The notes below the pieces were generated by a model that ran no database searches, was not told where the DNA came from, and saw only the letters and a program-made list of their open reading frames with translations. This document shows positions 1 through 10,500 of a stretch of DNA of 64,000 nucleotides, one piece after another. The position numbers were made by a program, and so were the translations under genes. This DNA comes from Cynocephalus volans. Lineage: Eukaryota > Chordata > Mammalia > Dermoptera > Cynocephalidae. Location: assembly GCF_027409185.1 (NCBI RefSeq), contig NC_084469.1:100627835-100691834 (forward strand), written 5' to 3'. Position 1 is the stretch's first letter; the number at the start of each line of letters is the position of its first letter.

Positions 1-610
1 CAGATTTCCTCTTTTTACACATACACTAGTCATACTGGATCAGGACCCAGCCTACTCCAGAATAACCTCGTCTTAACTTGTGACATCTGCCATGACTCCA
101 TTTCCAAATAAGGGTACCTTCTGAGGTCCTGAGGGTCCAGGCTGCAACATGTGAGTTTTTAGGGGACACTATTTGACCCACGACACTCCTCCCTCCAGTC
201 TCTCCAAACTGCATGTCCTTTTGCCAGCAAAATACGTTCACATTCCCACCGTCCAACATCCCCAAAAGTTTCAGCTCATTCTCGCATCAACTTTAAGTCC
301 ATAATCTCATCTCCATAGAGTATCATTTGAATCAGGTATGGGCAAGATTCAAGTATGATCCATCCTGGGGCGAAATTTCCCTCCAGCTGTGAACCTGTGA
401 AACCAGACAAATTACCCCACCATACCGTGGCGGGGCAGCCACAGGATGGACGTTCTCATTTTAAAAGGGAGAAATTGAAGAAGCGGATCACGGGCCCCAA
501 GCAGGTCTGAAATCTGGCAGGGAAAATTCCATTAGATGTTTTTCTTTTTTTTTTTTTTTTTAGGGCAAATTCCATTCAATTTTAAGGCTGAGAATAATCT
601 CCTTTGGCTC
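1..610 (-). repeat. Old interspersed repeat sequence, family uncertain
   Basis: No gene is visible. The stretch at about 30-190 and the block at 200-600 read like the reverse strand of widespread old mammalian interspersed repeats; phrases such as CATTAGATG and CTCATCTCCATAGAG are the sort seen in degraded LTR or DNA-element copies. I recognise the style but cannot name the family. A T-run lies at 541-560. The 79-codon minus-strand reading frame inside has no protein-like features. Confidence 0.3.
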
Positions 611-819
611 AAAGCTCTGTTCTCTGGGCCCATGTGGTGATGTTAGTACCTCCCAGCTAGTGACAAGTGTCACGTCAATACCTTCCATGTTACTCTCACC
701 AGGCTGTGATCTTCAACTATACACTATCAGGAAGAGACAGCAGTGTTTTTATCAAATGCATCCAAGTGACCACCCCCTAACCCACTCCCCATGAGAGGCA
801 GGATGAGCCGAGAGACCTG

Positions 820-985
820 CAGTCCTCACCAGCAAGGTTGCCTTAGGCCAGTCACTACCTCACTGTTTCCATCTGTAAAATGGGTAACGTTTCCTGCCAC
901 ACAAAGTCATGGTGAGATCTAGAAGTTACATCAGTGCCAAGCACCTAGCAGACAACTGATAAATGTGACCATTCTGTTTTTATCA
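820..985 (+). repeat. MIR SINE
   Basis: The block contains the MIR core signature: GTCACTACCTCACTGTTTCC, then CATCTGTAAAATGGGTAA, then a degenerate GCACCTAGCAGACAACTGATAAATG tail region that corresponds to the L2-like MIR 3' end. Divergence is high, as expected of a pre-eutherian SINE. A second, weaker MIR-like piece may lie at about 1360-1440. The rest of 985-1508 holds no feature I can support. Confidence 0.65.
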
Positions 986-1508
986 TTTTCTGCCAAAGTA
1001 CATGTTCATATCCATCTCCTGAAGCTGTTACCTCTGACCACCTATCTACAGACTGAGAAATTCAAAAGAAAATAAAAAAAATAGAGGAGCCGGTCCATTT
1101 AATCATGGATAAATGACCATTGTCATCCAGTGAGGGAGTATGTGTTTATTATTCTGTCTTCATTGGCTGATTATGAAACTGGAGGTGAGTTCCCCTGGTC
1201 TCTAGAAGATTAGCCCCAAGGGATCAGCTTGTTCTCAGATTGACTTTAACCCCTTGGGAGTGGCCGAGGAGGAGAAACCACCTTAAAGGGAGACCAGAGT
1301 CCAGGCTGAGAGACTTTAGGGGAAAGTGTTTAGATTATGGAGACTATTCACTTGACTGGCACCAGAGTGATCTATCTGGAAGGACCTTGTCTCTCTGTGC
1401 CTCCATTTGTTCATCCGTTAAAGGAGAACCTGCCTCAAAAAACCTAATCAAAAAATGTTATTAAAAAGTGACAAAAAAAAAAAAAAAAACCCAAAAAACA
1501 AAAAACAA

Positions 1509-1638
1509 GGGCCGACCCCGTGGCGCACTCGTGCTCCCATAGCGGGTTCGGATCCTATATAAGGATGGCTGGTGCGCTCACTGGCTGAGCGCGGTGCGGC
1601 CGGTCACAAAAAGACAAAAAAAAAAAAAAAAAAAAAAA
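1509..1638 (+). repeat. CYN-like tRNA-derived SINE
   Basis: It begins GGGCCGACCCCGTGGCGCAC, has the RNA polymerase III box-B-like block GGTTCGGATCC, then GGATGGCTGGTGCGCTCACT, and ends in a long A tail with a small GAC interruption. Compared with the full dimer at 56611, an internal part of the left tRNA-like unit and most of the right unit are missing. An A-rich stretch precedes it at 1471-1508. The clean body suggests a young copy. Confidence 0.8.
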
Positions 1639-1639
1639 G

Positions 1640-2480
1640 TGAGAACAGGCCTTTGTCTGCCAGCCGTATCCAGAGGTAACCCCGGCAAGACTAACAATAA
1701 TCGTATTTGCAGATCGGTTGCTTAGGAGGCTCATGTATGGATGTTGGATGTAGGGGCCTGGGGCCTGATCGTCGGCCTTGACCCACCCTGTCCCCTTACC
1801 AGATTCATGACTCCACCACAGGAAATAATTCAAGGGCAGAGTCACAGTAGAAAGTGAGAACAAGTCTAATGAAACAGAGAAGAAATATGGGTTCCACAGA
1901 GCGAGGGCGGCCTAGCTCCAGAGACTGAGCCGGGCCGCACCAAGTTTAACATAAAAGTAAGCTCAGTACAGGCATCAAGCCTAACACAAAAGCAAGAAAA
2001 CATAGTTAAAGTTCAGTACAAAGTGCACACTGGCTCAAGAGAGTGAGCAGCTACTGCTGAAAGCAAGTTGGATACAAAGTATACACACTTCAGCCAGCAA
2101 AGTGCAGGCTGCCTCCAGGAAAGTGAGCAACAAGCCCGCCTCCGCCTGGGATTCAACTTTTATAGTTTTTCTATCTAATGAATATTCAGTTAAGGAGGCG
2201 GTTCCCAGTTATATGCACAAGGTATATTCAAGAATATTCTGTGCTTGCTTTTGAGCATGACCAGCCACCAGATTTGCAAAAGGCAGCCCCTTGTGGTTTC
2301 ATTTTCACTTTGTTAGTGCTGAAAATAGGTCTAACTGGCAATAGTAACTTTTCTCCAGGGGAGATCTCAGAAGAAGGGGCCTGAGACCTCAGGGAGTGAG
2401 TGGCTGGAAACCCAGAGGCATGTCCTGAAACATGATCCTGGGGAAACTGAAAACATCCTGTATCAATATCATGGCCGTCA
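1640..2480 (-). repeat. ERV-like fragment, probable LTR plus leader
   Basis: On the minus strand this reads like a retroviral LTR region: a TATA-like element opposite 2158-2170 (ACTATAAAAG), a pyrimidine-rich R/U5-like stretch near 1820-1900, then leader-like sequence down to about 1640. There is no open gag, pol or env frame. The boundaries and the family are not resolved. It could be a different kind of old LTR element, so treat it as tentative. Confidence 0.35.
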
Positions 2481-2559
2481 AGATTACACTGTCTGTGGCC
2501 GAGCAGGCTCCCTGGGGTCTAGTCCCCGGGTCATCCACAAGACCCTGAACAACTCCCCT

Positions 2560-2639
2560 CCTGCAAGTTCCATTTTGCAGATGGTAAAACTAAGACAAGC
2601 TCAGAGAGACGAGGTGGCTCTCTGAGGTTACAAAGCTAG
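2560..2639 (+). repeat. MIR SINE, left half, split by insertion
   Basis: CCATTTTGCAGATGGTAAAA and the following GAGAGACGAGG...GGTTACAAAGCTAG are the reverse-orientation MIR core. The expected continuation, TAGTAAGTGGCAAAGTCAGG, is not adjacent but resumes at 4423. The element has therefore been cut by the 1.8 kb block at 2640-4422. Confidence 0.65.
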
Positions 2640-4422
2640 TGTTACTGACAGACCAGGCTCGGCTCGCCCTCTCGAACTAAACAAACACCTCGAAAGCCCA
2701 AAAGTTGGTGCAAGGATTGAAAGGTTTATCCAGATAACTGGTACTCAACTAAATGTCTAACCAAGCAAACAGAGAAACAGTGGGGTCCACTTTATAAGTC
2801 AGAGAAACAAAGCACAGCCGGGAGCCCCCAGTGTGCATCTATACAGAAGCTGATGCAATCTGACCAAACAGCAGGAGAGGGCTCAGAAGGTCAGAGAAAG
2901 GTAAGGAGATTTTAGTGGCTTCCGGACTTGCAGTCACTGTGCAGTGTGGGAATGAATCCCACCACTCTCATGAATCCCCCATCAGGGGAACCTTCTCAAG
3001 GGAAAGTAAAAGAATAAAGCATCATCTTATCAGAATTTAGGCCGTGGGCTCCCAGAGAGACTTCCCAGCAGCAGAGAGACACAGGAGCAAAACAGTCTCG
3101 GTGGCCACTTGTCTCTTGCAGTTGGGGTCTTCTCTGGTGCAGTTATTAGAGCAGCACGTGTGCCGCATCGGGAAAACCCCAGGGCCATCCTTGTCACCCA
3201 GAGTCCCCTTACCTCCTGACTTGTACCGAAGTAGGCTCTTGGATCATAGAAATGAATAACACACCCAGCAGTAAAGGAAGCAGTGCTTTATAAAGAGAGG
3301 AGATGGACTTACGCATAAGGGGCGTAGCTACAGGAAAGCTAGACCTCCGGAGGGGAGCTGTTCAGGGTCTTTTATAGGGAAAGGACTGTCGTGAGGCGCA
3401 GTTCCCAATGAGACGGACACCACACAAAAATACTTGGGGGTTGTGGAAGGTTTATTTCTCCTGCCGGCCAGCGGCTGTCTCCTCAGGCAGTCTGGGTAGA
3501 GTGCAGCCCCCAGCCTCATTAGGGAAAAGTTTTTATAGGCATAAACCGCATCCTGTTTGGCATACAGGATGTTCTGCAAGAGATGTTCAGCAAGCTGGTT
3601 TACAGAAGCCAGAATAAGCAGGTTAAGCCATTTTTATTGGCTCCTCCACTGGTCTCCGGGCAGAGTTTCCTAAATTGGGGGTCTTCTAATAGATGGTTAA
3701 CTAGGCTACTGTGGTTGTGAGTTAAAACTAGGTAAAAAGGCTTTTTGGGTAAGGGTCTATCACACCTGGGTGCAAAGGCAGGAAGTGTGGTTACTTGAGG
3801 AGGGGTCTGCTTTAGAGAGCAACTCTGTTTCTCATTTGCACAGGAACGATCTGGCAGTCTGCAGTTTTCTTGTTAACACAGGAACAGGCTTGTGACCACA
3901 GAGCTATAGAGTGTAGAAATGCATTTAGCTGTTTTTATAACTGGGACAAAGATGGAGTCAGTCATGTTAACTTGCAACAGGAGTTAGGGGGTGCAGGCCA
4001 GCTCCACTGCAGGTGGTCCATTCTGTTCTTCCTGGTGGCATCACGGGCACATGCTCAGTTAGGTCTTTGGTCCTTGTGCCTGCTCAGTAGGTCCGAGATG
4101 GTGGTGGTGTTCATCACTGTCACCCCAGGAGGCTCACTGTAGCAGTCGCCTTGAAGTTTTGTGCCCGTGCGGGAATTCCTAAAGGGGTGTTAAGCTTAAT
4201 CTGTAACTTATTGTTTACAGTTACAGTAAACAAGCCTTGGGGAGGGGTTTTGCAACTCAGTGAATATCTGTTTCCCTCTTATCTCTGTTTGTTTTATCAG
4301 GACAGGCCATGGGTAATCATGTGCAGGGTGTCTCATGACTGAGGAGTAGAAAAGTAATAAAGTGTCCTCTGCAGGGAAGATGGAGTCAGTTTAGTTCACA
4401 GGCCTAGCCTTACTCTGTTTCA
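2640..4422 (-). mobile_element. ERV/LTR composite inserted in a MIR
   Basis: The block starts TGTTACTGAC and ends CTCTGTTTCA, giving TG...CA ends. It is flanked by CTAG (2636-2639) and TTAG (4423-4426), a near-perfect 4 bp target duplication as made by gammaretrovirus-like integrases. It interrupts a MIR. Inside, on the minus strand, are several TATA-like and polyadenylation-like motifs: opposite CTTTTATAGGG at about 3370, GTTTTTATAGGC at about 3530 and GGTTTATTTC at about 3449. GATGGAGTCAGT occurs twice (near 3950 and 4380), which suggests more than one related LTR copy. No gag, pol or env frame survives. The internal arrangement is unresolved. Confidence 0.5.
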
Positions 4423-4480
4423 TTAGTAAGTGGCAAAGTCAGGCTTTGAACCCTGGTCTACTCAACATCCAAGCATGCGC
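4423..4480 (+). repeat. MIR SINE, right half
   Basis: TTAGTAAGTGGCAAAGTCAGG followed by TTTGAACCCTGGTCTACTC is the remainder of the MIR that begins at 2560. It supports the reading of 2640-4422 as a later insertion. Confidence 0.65.
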
Positions 4481-4639
4481 CTCCCCACAGGAGGGCTGTT
4501 ATAATGTTTACTGCTGACTTGAGTGGATGTTCTTTGAGTCGTCATCACCCCACACGATGGGATCACTATGAGATGGAGTGTAGCCTCCCCTCCCCAGCCC
4601 CGTGCTCTAAGACTCTTCCTCTGGGTCAGGAATTAGGGA

Positions 4640-5090
4640 GGAGAAAAAAGAAAAAGCCAACGGGGTTTTCTGTTGTCCTGCTTGTTAGCCAATTATGTTA
4701 TGACCGATGTCAGTCTAAGATGGCAGCAGGTGGACAGGAAGAACACCCAAAATGGCTGTGGAAAGTTTCAGGTCCCTAGAATAGCACATTTTCCAAGAAC
4801 CACAAAAGACACCCCCCTCTCCACCACCACATCACCTTCCCGCGCACACGATTTTCCCCACCTATAGGAAAGTCCCAGCTCAGCTTAAACTCTCGCTTGG
4901 TCCTCTCATCCAATGACAATGAGACAGCTCCACCTATTAGGATATATAAGGCACTCCCTAGTTCTGCATGCAGCTGCTCCTGCTTTGAGAGGGCAGCCCA
5001 CCCGCTTGCCCCTGAAGCCCTCCAATATACATTCTGGCTGGGTGTCTGTCTCTCGGTGTAATTCTTTGCGACTCCGGGCCATCCCTTTCA
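4640..5090 (+). repeat. ERV LTR (ERV1-like), 3' part clear
   Basis: The right end is well defined. A TATA box (TATATAA, 4943-4949) is followed about 75-100 bp later by an R/U5-like stretch with a weak AATATA polyadenylation-like motif near 5023. The LTR then ends in CA at 5089-5090, directly before a primer binding site. The left end is not resolved; I place it somewhere near 4640. Overlapping reading frames at 4906-5257 on both strands are chance frames in LTR and leader sequence. No target duplication was identified, because the element is truncated after its leader. Confidence 0.65.
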
Positions 5091-5091
5091 T

Positions 5092-5109
5092 TGGTGCCGT
5101 GACTCGGAT
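5092..5109 (+). other. Retroviral primer binding site, tRNA-His type
   Basis: TGGTGCCGTGACTCGGAT follows the LTR end (CA at 5089-5090) after one T. This 18-mer is the tRNA-His-complementary primer site used by HERV-H-like gammaretroviral ERVs. About 125 bp of leader-like sequence follows, to roughly 5235, and then the retroviral sequence stops. No coding region remains. Confidence 0.75.
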
Positions 5110-5534
5110 TGGGCTTCCCCCCTACCAGTGGGACCCCATGTGTCTTTCCACCGATGGCCCCAAGCCTGCACCTGTGACGATACTCAGCCCGGCCCTTTTT
5201 CCCAATCGCCGCCAGCACATCCACCATCGGCCTTGTAACTATCTATATAGGTTCTGAATTTTGTACTGTGTACAAGTGTTATCTAACCACAAAGTACATA
5301 AGGTCATTCATGTTTTTGAGAAGGAGGCACTCCAGGAAGAGTGCTGGTCACATGCAGAGGCACAGAATCCAGAAGGCTCGGTGTCTTCAGGGAGAGATGG
5401 TTGCATTGGCATGGGGAGGGGAGCATTTGAAGAGAGACTGAAGCTGAAATCAGGAGCCAGAGTGCAAGGGTCAGGCCTTCCAGATCAGGACGGGATTCAG
5501 ACTTTACCCCATGAGTAGTGGGCTGGACTTCACA

Positions 5535-5905
5535 TCTATACTCATAAGGAATATTCGTCTGTGGTTTTCTTCCTTTTGATGTCTTTGGCTTCAGTCTCAG
5601 GGTAATGCTGACCTCATTGAGTACGTTTAGAAGTGTTCCCTCCTCTTTAGTATTTTGGAAGCATTTGAGAAAACCTGGTATTAATTCTTTAAATGTTTGG
5701 TAGAATTCACCAGTGAAGCCCTCTGGTCCTAGGCTTTTCTTGGGAGGTTTTTGATGAGTGATTCAATCTCCTTACGTGGTGTAGGTCTACTCAGATTTTC
5801 TGCTTCCTCTTCAGTCACTTTTCGTAGTTTGTGTGTTTCTAGGAATCTGTCCATTTCATCTGGTTGCCCGATTTGTTGGGGTGCATTTGGTCAGAGTGTT
5901 CTCTT
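5535..5905 (-). repeat. LINE-1 ORF2 fragment
   Basis: The plus strand reads as antisense L1 ORF2: phrases such as GTGAAGCCCTCTGGTCCTAG, GAATCTGTCCATTTCATCTGG and CCCGATTTGTTGGGGTGCAT are the reverse strand of the ORF2 segment before the reverse-transcriptase core. It is truncated on both sides and not open. Confidence 0.85.
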
Positions 5906-5959
5906 AGAATCCTTTTTACCCCAGGACAGGGCTCCAAAACCAACAGAGCATCTGGGAGA

Positions 5960-6060
5960 CCAGTGAAAGAGGTTTCTGGGAAGGCTTCCTGGAGGAGGTG
6001 GCGTTTGAGCCGGACCTTGGAGGGCGAGTAGAAGGGAGAGGAAAGTGGGTGAGCAGAGCA
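5960..6060 (-). repeat. L2-like fragment
   Basis: GGAAGGCTTCCTGGAGGAGG followed by TGGCGTTTGAGCCGGACCTTGG resembles the reverse complement of the L2 3' region. It is short and diverged, and lies just upstream of the caytaxin-like exon. Confidence 0.4.
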
Positions 6061-6194
6061 GCCAGATGGGGAGGAGTGAAGGATGCACAGCCGCCACCAG
6101 CAAAGGGAGCCGCAGGAGGGAGTCTGAGCAGGAGGTTGGGAGATGTCCGCCCTCGGGTGTCCCTCTCTTTCCCCCCACCCCTGGCTGCTTCCAG

Positions 6195-6380
6195 ATGACA
6201 CCCCTGCAGCCTCCATCAAGAACATGCCTGGGGACAGCACAGATCTGTTTGGGGATGGTGCGGTGGAGGATGGCAGTGCCACCAGTGGGCACCGGTGGCA
6301 GACAATGATCATTGGGAAACAGGAGCATCGCATCAGACTGCACATGATCCGGCCCTACATAGAGGTGGTCACTCACGGAG
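6195..6380 (+). pseudogene. ATCAY-like: Isolated caytaxin (ATCAY)-like exon with damaged donor
   Basis: A 186 bp segment stays open in one frame and encodes a peptide with [20 protein letters not shown], then [19 protein letters not shown], ending EVVTHGG. I recognise this as the part of caytaxin (ATCAY, BNIP2/BCH family) that leads into the lipid-binding CRAL-TRIO/BCH domain. The upstream edge is a good acceptor: a pyrimidine tract with TGGCTGCTTCCAG ending at 6194, phase 1. The downstream edge should be a donor after 6380, but the bases are GG instead of GT (GGAG|GGGAGACC). Reading onward leaves the family at once. No other caytaxin exon is visible in the window. It is probably a single-exon duplicate, not the functional gene. 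Family match is from memory; donor loss is seen directly. Confidence 0.65.
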
Positions 6381-6930
6381 GGGAGACCAGCACCCTCTGC
6401 ACCCCCTCCTGGCCCCAGCTGCTGGGCAACTGGAGACCTGTCAGTGCCCCTCCCTGGCCCTCGGTCTCTTCATCTGATCCACGGGGGGGCATTTGCAGAG
6501 GCTCCTTTCTTCTTGAGTGTGCAGGCGATAGAGGGTTGCATTCTAGAGTTTCTATCATAAGTATGTTGAAAGGATATGGGGGATGACTTGGTGAAGCTTC
6601 CATTGTCTGGGGTCAGAGGCTGGGGCTCCTGTTGTCTCTGTTGCTGAGGGCATGAAGGATCCATTCCTGGAGCTCCCATCTTTTCTAGTGTTGGGGACCT
6701 GGGAAGAATTAGTGGATGGAGGCCCCACTGTCTCAGTGTGGGGAGAGATGGAGGGTCACGGGATGGAGTTCCACTTGTCTCTCTTTGGGGAGAGTCACGT
6801 TCTGCATCTCCCCTTGAGGTATTGTCAGTATAGACTGAGTGGGCCACTTGGCTCCCCCTTCTCCACTGTTGAGGAGAATTTGATGGGGTTACTTCTGGGC
6901 TGCTGTCATTTATAGTGTTGGAAGTGACCT
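6381..6930. other. No gene seen; intron-like sequence
   Basis: GC-richer sequence after the caytaxin-like exon. The reading frames here on both strands overlap one another and show no domain. It may be the duplicated intron that followed the exon. Confidence 0.4.
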
Positions 6931-9165
6931 TTCATTCTGAGAACTTTTAGACTTGCAGAAGAGTTGTAAAACTGTACAGGGTTATTTTATACAGTCAACA
7001 TTCATTTGTATTTAGTCGCATTTTATGTTATATGAGGATCTTCATTCAGTGCTGAAGTTGTTTCCACATAGAATCATTTTCCTTGAGCCCAAATAACTCT
7101 CTTTACTGTTTCTTGAAGTGTGGTTGTTCTGGTGAGTAATTCTTTCAGCTCTTAAAAAAATCCCTTTGGAAAACATCTTTATTTCATCTGCATTTGTGAT
7201 GAACATTTTGTGAAGTTATAGAATTTTAGATTGGCAGTTTTTTAAAATTCAAATTCAATTATTCATTCGTTGTCTTCTCGCTTCTATAGTTTTTTTTTGA
7301 AAAGTCATCATTAGTCTTATTCTTGCTGTTTTGAAAGAGATGTATCCTTTTTCTCTGATTTCTTTCAAGATTTGCAGTTCGTATTTTATTTTCCACAATT
7401 TGTCCTTTCCTCTCCATTTTTAAAAAACATTTTATTTGTAGTTATTTTGAAGTCCTTGTCTGTTAACTCCAATACCTGGATTGTTTTGGGGTCTGCTTCT
7501 GTTGATTTCTATATTCACAATTTGGACCTTTCTCTTCTTCTTTGCATGTCTAGTAATTTTTTTGTTGTGGGCTTGTATTGTGATGGTACTTTTTTAGAGG
7601 TTTCTGACTATGCTGTCCTTCTCTAAAGATAAGTTTTGTCATGGCAGGCAGTTATAATACTGATGGGACACCTTGAGTCTATCAAAACATGCTTTAGATT
7701 TTATAAGGACAGATTTATTTCCAGTTTGCACTTATACCTGTATCTTTTAGTGCATGGTACTCTGAGGTTGTGGCATTTCTATGGTCTTAGTTGAAACAGA
7801 GGTTTTTACAAAGGTCATTCCACTCCAGATGAGTCCAAACATGAATCTCCATTTCTCCAATATGTGTGACCTCTGAAATTTCTGCACAACTCTTCAGCTT
7901 TCAGTATCTATATAGCTAAGCCTCCGAGAGTCTTTCCCTGCACATGTACAACTTATGTGTTATCCAAGGACTGGAGGGGAATTTTAAGGCACGTTTTTAG
8001 GGCTTCTTTTCTGTGACTCTGTAGTCTCTAGTAGAAAATCCTTCAGGTTGTTTACTGTGTCATTTCAATAAGCTCCCAACATGTTTTTGAGCATTTCCTT
8101 AACTTTTGGTACCATAAGATTTTTCCATAATCATCTTTTGTATTTTTCCTGCTCCAGCTCTAGACTCGGCCACTTCATCGAGGAACCCTAGTGTCTTCAT
8201 CAGAGAACGCTATTTAGAAGCCAAGATCTGGATGGTAGGTATTCTCATTGCTACTGGGATGTCATGGCTTCTAGGCCTTCTCAACTGACAGAGGTTAGAA
8301 ATATATGGATGTGTACTATTCTATACATATGCACACGTGTGTGTTCTGTTTCTATCTATAAAAATCCCAGTGAATTCATACTGATACCTCCAATTCCAAT
8401 CTAACACCACAGGGTTCGTTCTAGCCTTCTCTCTTTGCTTGTTTGTAGCATCTTTTTTTGACAGTGGGAAACTGGCTCTTATTATCTATAATCTGTTTAC
8501 TTAGTTGTTCAACCCTCGTTTATCTATAAAGTAGTGTCAGAATTTCTAACGTACACCCTTGAGAGAAACAAATGTATGGCCTAGAGTACAGGATCTATGT
8601 ACAGTTCTTTTTGTTTTTCAGCCTTACAGTATCTGATCCAAATAGTTTTCCTGAGTAATTTAGGTTTTTCCCCACTCCCCTCATTTGTAATTCAGTTAGG
8701 TTCATTTGTTATAGATTGTATTGTATTTTGCATTCCCTCCACCACTTGGTAAATTAAAGAAAAAAATACCATAATATTTCCTCTTTGTGGTGTATAGTTC
8801 TATTGGTTTTGACAAATGCACAGAGGTGGGTATCCACCAACAGTCATGATATAGAAAAGTTCCATTACTCCCAAATTTTCTTGTTCTAGTCCTTCGTACT
8901 CTTCTCCCTCTCCTACCCCTTAGCCTTGGCAACCATTGATTTGTTGTTATTCCCTACAGTTTTGCTTTTTCTAGAGTGTCACACAATAGAATCACACAAC
9001 CTATGGCTTTTTGTCTCTATCTTCTTTCACTTAGAAAATGAGTTCGAATCAACTGAGGTATAATTTACTGCAGGGTCATGTACCCATCGTAAGTGTACAG
9101 TTTAATTGACTTTGACAAATGAGCACACCTGTGTAACCGAGACCCCTATCAACATATAAATACAA
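6930..9165 (-). repeat. Ancient L1 (L1M-type) fragments
   Basis: Much of this AT-rich stretch reads as antisense old L1. Examples are the 7100-7160 piece (GTTTCTTGAAGTGTGGTTG), the 7260-7640 piece, the piece at 8780-8890 with GGTTTTGACAAATGCACAGAG, and the piece at 9050-9160 with GTGTACAGTTTAATTGACTT. The pieces are interrupted and too diverged for secure subfamily names. The window from 7650 to 8700 holds nothing else I can name. Confidence 0.5.
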
Positions 9166-9169
9166 GATG

Positions 9170-9352
9170 GTACAAGTCCATGAGGTAGGTACGCTCACTG
9201 TTCCCACTGTACAGAGGAAAAGCTTGGACACGAAAGGTCTGCTACTTGTCTGAAGTAACCAGGATACTAAGTCTTAGGGTCTAACTTGAACCCAGATAGT
9301 CTCTATCAGAGCCCACACTTTTAGCCCCTATGCTATAGAGAACCGCCACTGT
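9170..9352 (+). repeat. MIR SINE
   Basis: GTTCCCACTGTACAGAGGAA, then CTTGTCTGAAGTAACCAGG, TTGAACCCAGATAGTCTC and AGCCCCTATGCTATAGAG follow the MIR core and tail in order, at high divergence. Confidence 0.65.
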
Positions 9353-9478
9353 ACCAGGCACGGTTTGCAGTACGGGAGCCACAGTGATGAAGAGAACATG
9401 GTTCTGGCCATCGTGGTGGTTACAGCCCTGTGAGGTTTGGGATGGGGAATAAACGTTAGTCAGATAAGCCTGTCTGTA

Positions 9479-9705
9479 CAGTCAGCCCTCTGTATCCACA
9501 CGTTCCAATCTGCAGATTCGACCAACTGCAGATCAAAACTATTCAAAAAATAAAATAAATACCACAATAAAAGTAGTGCAGATATAAATACGGCATAACA
9601 ACTATTTACATAGCATATACCTTGTATTAGGTATTAAAAGTATGCTAGAGATCATTTAAATTATGCAGAAGTGGGTAGGTTATATGCAGATACTACGTCA
9701 TTTTA
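9479..9705 (+). mobile_element. MER2-like DNA transposon, left part
   Basis: It begins TACAGTCAGCCCTCTGTATCC and runs through CAACTATTTACATAGCAT and TAGGTTATATGCAGATACTA, which is the order of the Tigger-related MER2 element. It breaks off at CATTTTA (9699-9705) and resumes at 10405. The 24 bp terminal inverted repeat partner is found at 10470-10497 (TGGATACTGAGGGACAGCTG). Confidence 0.7.
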
Positions 9706-10404
9706 TGTTACATATTTTGCTGTGTAACAGAGATGCAAAAAAGATCACTCAAAGCAACATGAATGTGATGAGAAGCCCGAAGGGCCTGCAGCTCAACAAC
9801 TCCTCTGTTAGAAGGAGAAGCTGCGTACAGCCCTGAGTTGGTTTTTGCTTCAGTTTCTATTGTAAAGACAAGGAAATTACAGGAAAAGAACAGATGGTTA
9901 CAATATACCACCAAAAGAGTCATAAATCTAAGCTATGTGACATGCAGAAGAAACCATAAGATAATCATCAAAGTGCCTGTCTTCTTGAGAAACCCAAAGA
10001 AACAGCGTAAAGCAAAGCATGGAACAACCCCCGTGTACTAACTAATCTAGCAGCACGTCCTTGGAAATCTTAACTCACAGATTTTCCCGTCATTTAAGGT
10101 TTGTTGTATTGAGGGTTATTGCCCTCAGAACAATCCCTGTTTTGCTTCAGTTCTCTTGTTCACATTAAAGGCTTTAGACCTGTGTGAGTTTCCTTCTCAC
10201 AAAATCTTCCAATGAACCCATTATATTAACAATCAGTGTATACAATCCCTTACCTAAACAGTGATCAGAATTGATTGAATGTAGGCTCTTGCCCCCTAGC
10301 TGTAGGCTCTTGCCTCCTGTCTGAGGACTTTTGTCCCATTGCGTGCATTACCTAAATACCCTATCTAATAACCAAATAGGAATCAAGCTTTCTAACCCTC
10401 TACA
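9706..10404 (-). mobile_element. Solo LTR (ERVK-like), 6 bp target duplication
   Basis: A 699 bp block that starts TGTTACATAT and ends CCTCTACA, with TGT...ACA ends. It is flanked by ATTTTA at 9700-9705 and 10405-10410. It splits the MER2 element exactly: removing it and one ATTTTA copy restores continuous MER2 sequence. Six-base target duplications are typical of betaretrovirus-like (ERVK/ERV2) integration. The minus orientation is favoured because the minus strand carries a U5-like end (CAACTCAGGGCTGTACGCAG through CTGTTACACAGC). I see no internal ERV sequence, so it is a solo LTR left by LTR-LTR recombination. Short reading frames at 9708-10041 are noncoding. Confidence 0.7.
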
Positions 10405-10500
10405 ATTTTATGTAAAGGACTTGATCATCTGTGGAACTGGGTATCCATGGGGGTCCTGTAACCATTCCTTCATGGATACTGAGGGACAGCTGTATTGAGT
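10405..10500 (+). mobile_element. MER2-like DNA transposon, right part
   Basis: ATTTTATGTAAAGGACTTGA, then GGTATCCATGGGGGTCCTGT and TGGATACTGAGGGACAGCTG complete the element begun at 9479 and supply its right terminal inverted repeat. Confidence 0.7.

Noticed and set aside
4906-5257. 61-, 89- and 114-codon frames in the ERV
   Set aside because: They cross the LTR, primer binding site and leader, which are noncoding in retroviruses.
5839-6376. 161- and 168-codon minus-strand frames
   Set aside because: They lie opposite the caytaxin-like exon and an L2/L1 fragment, overlap each other in different frames and show no domain.
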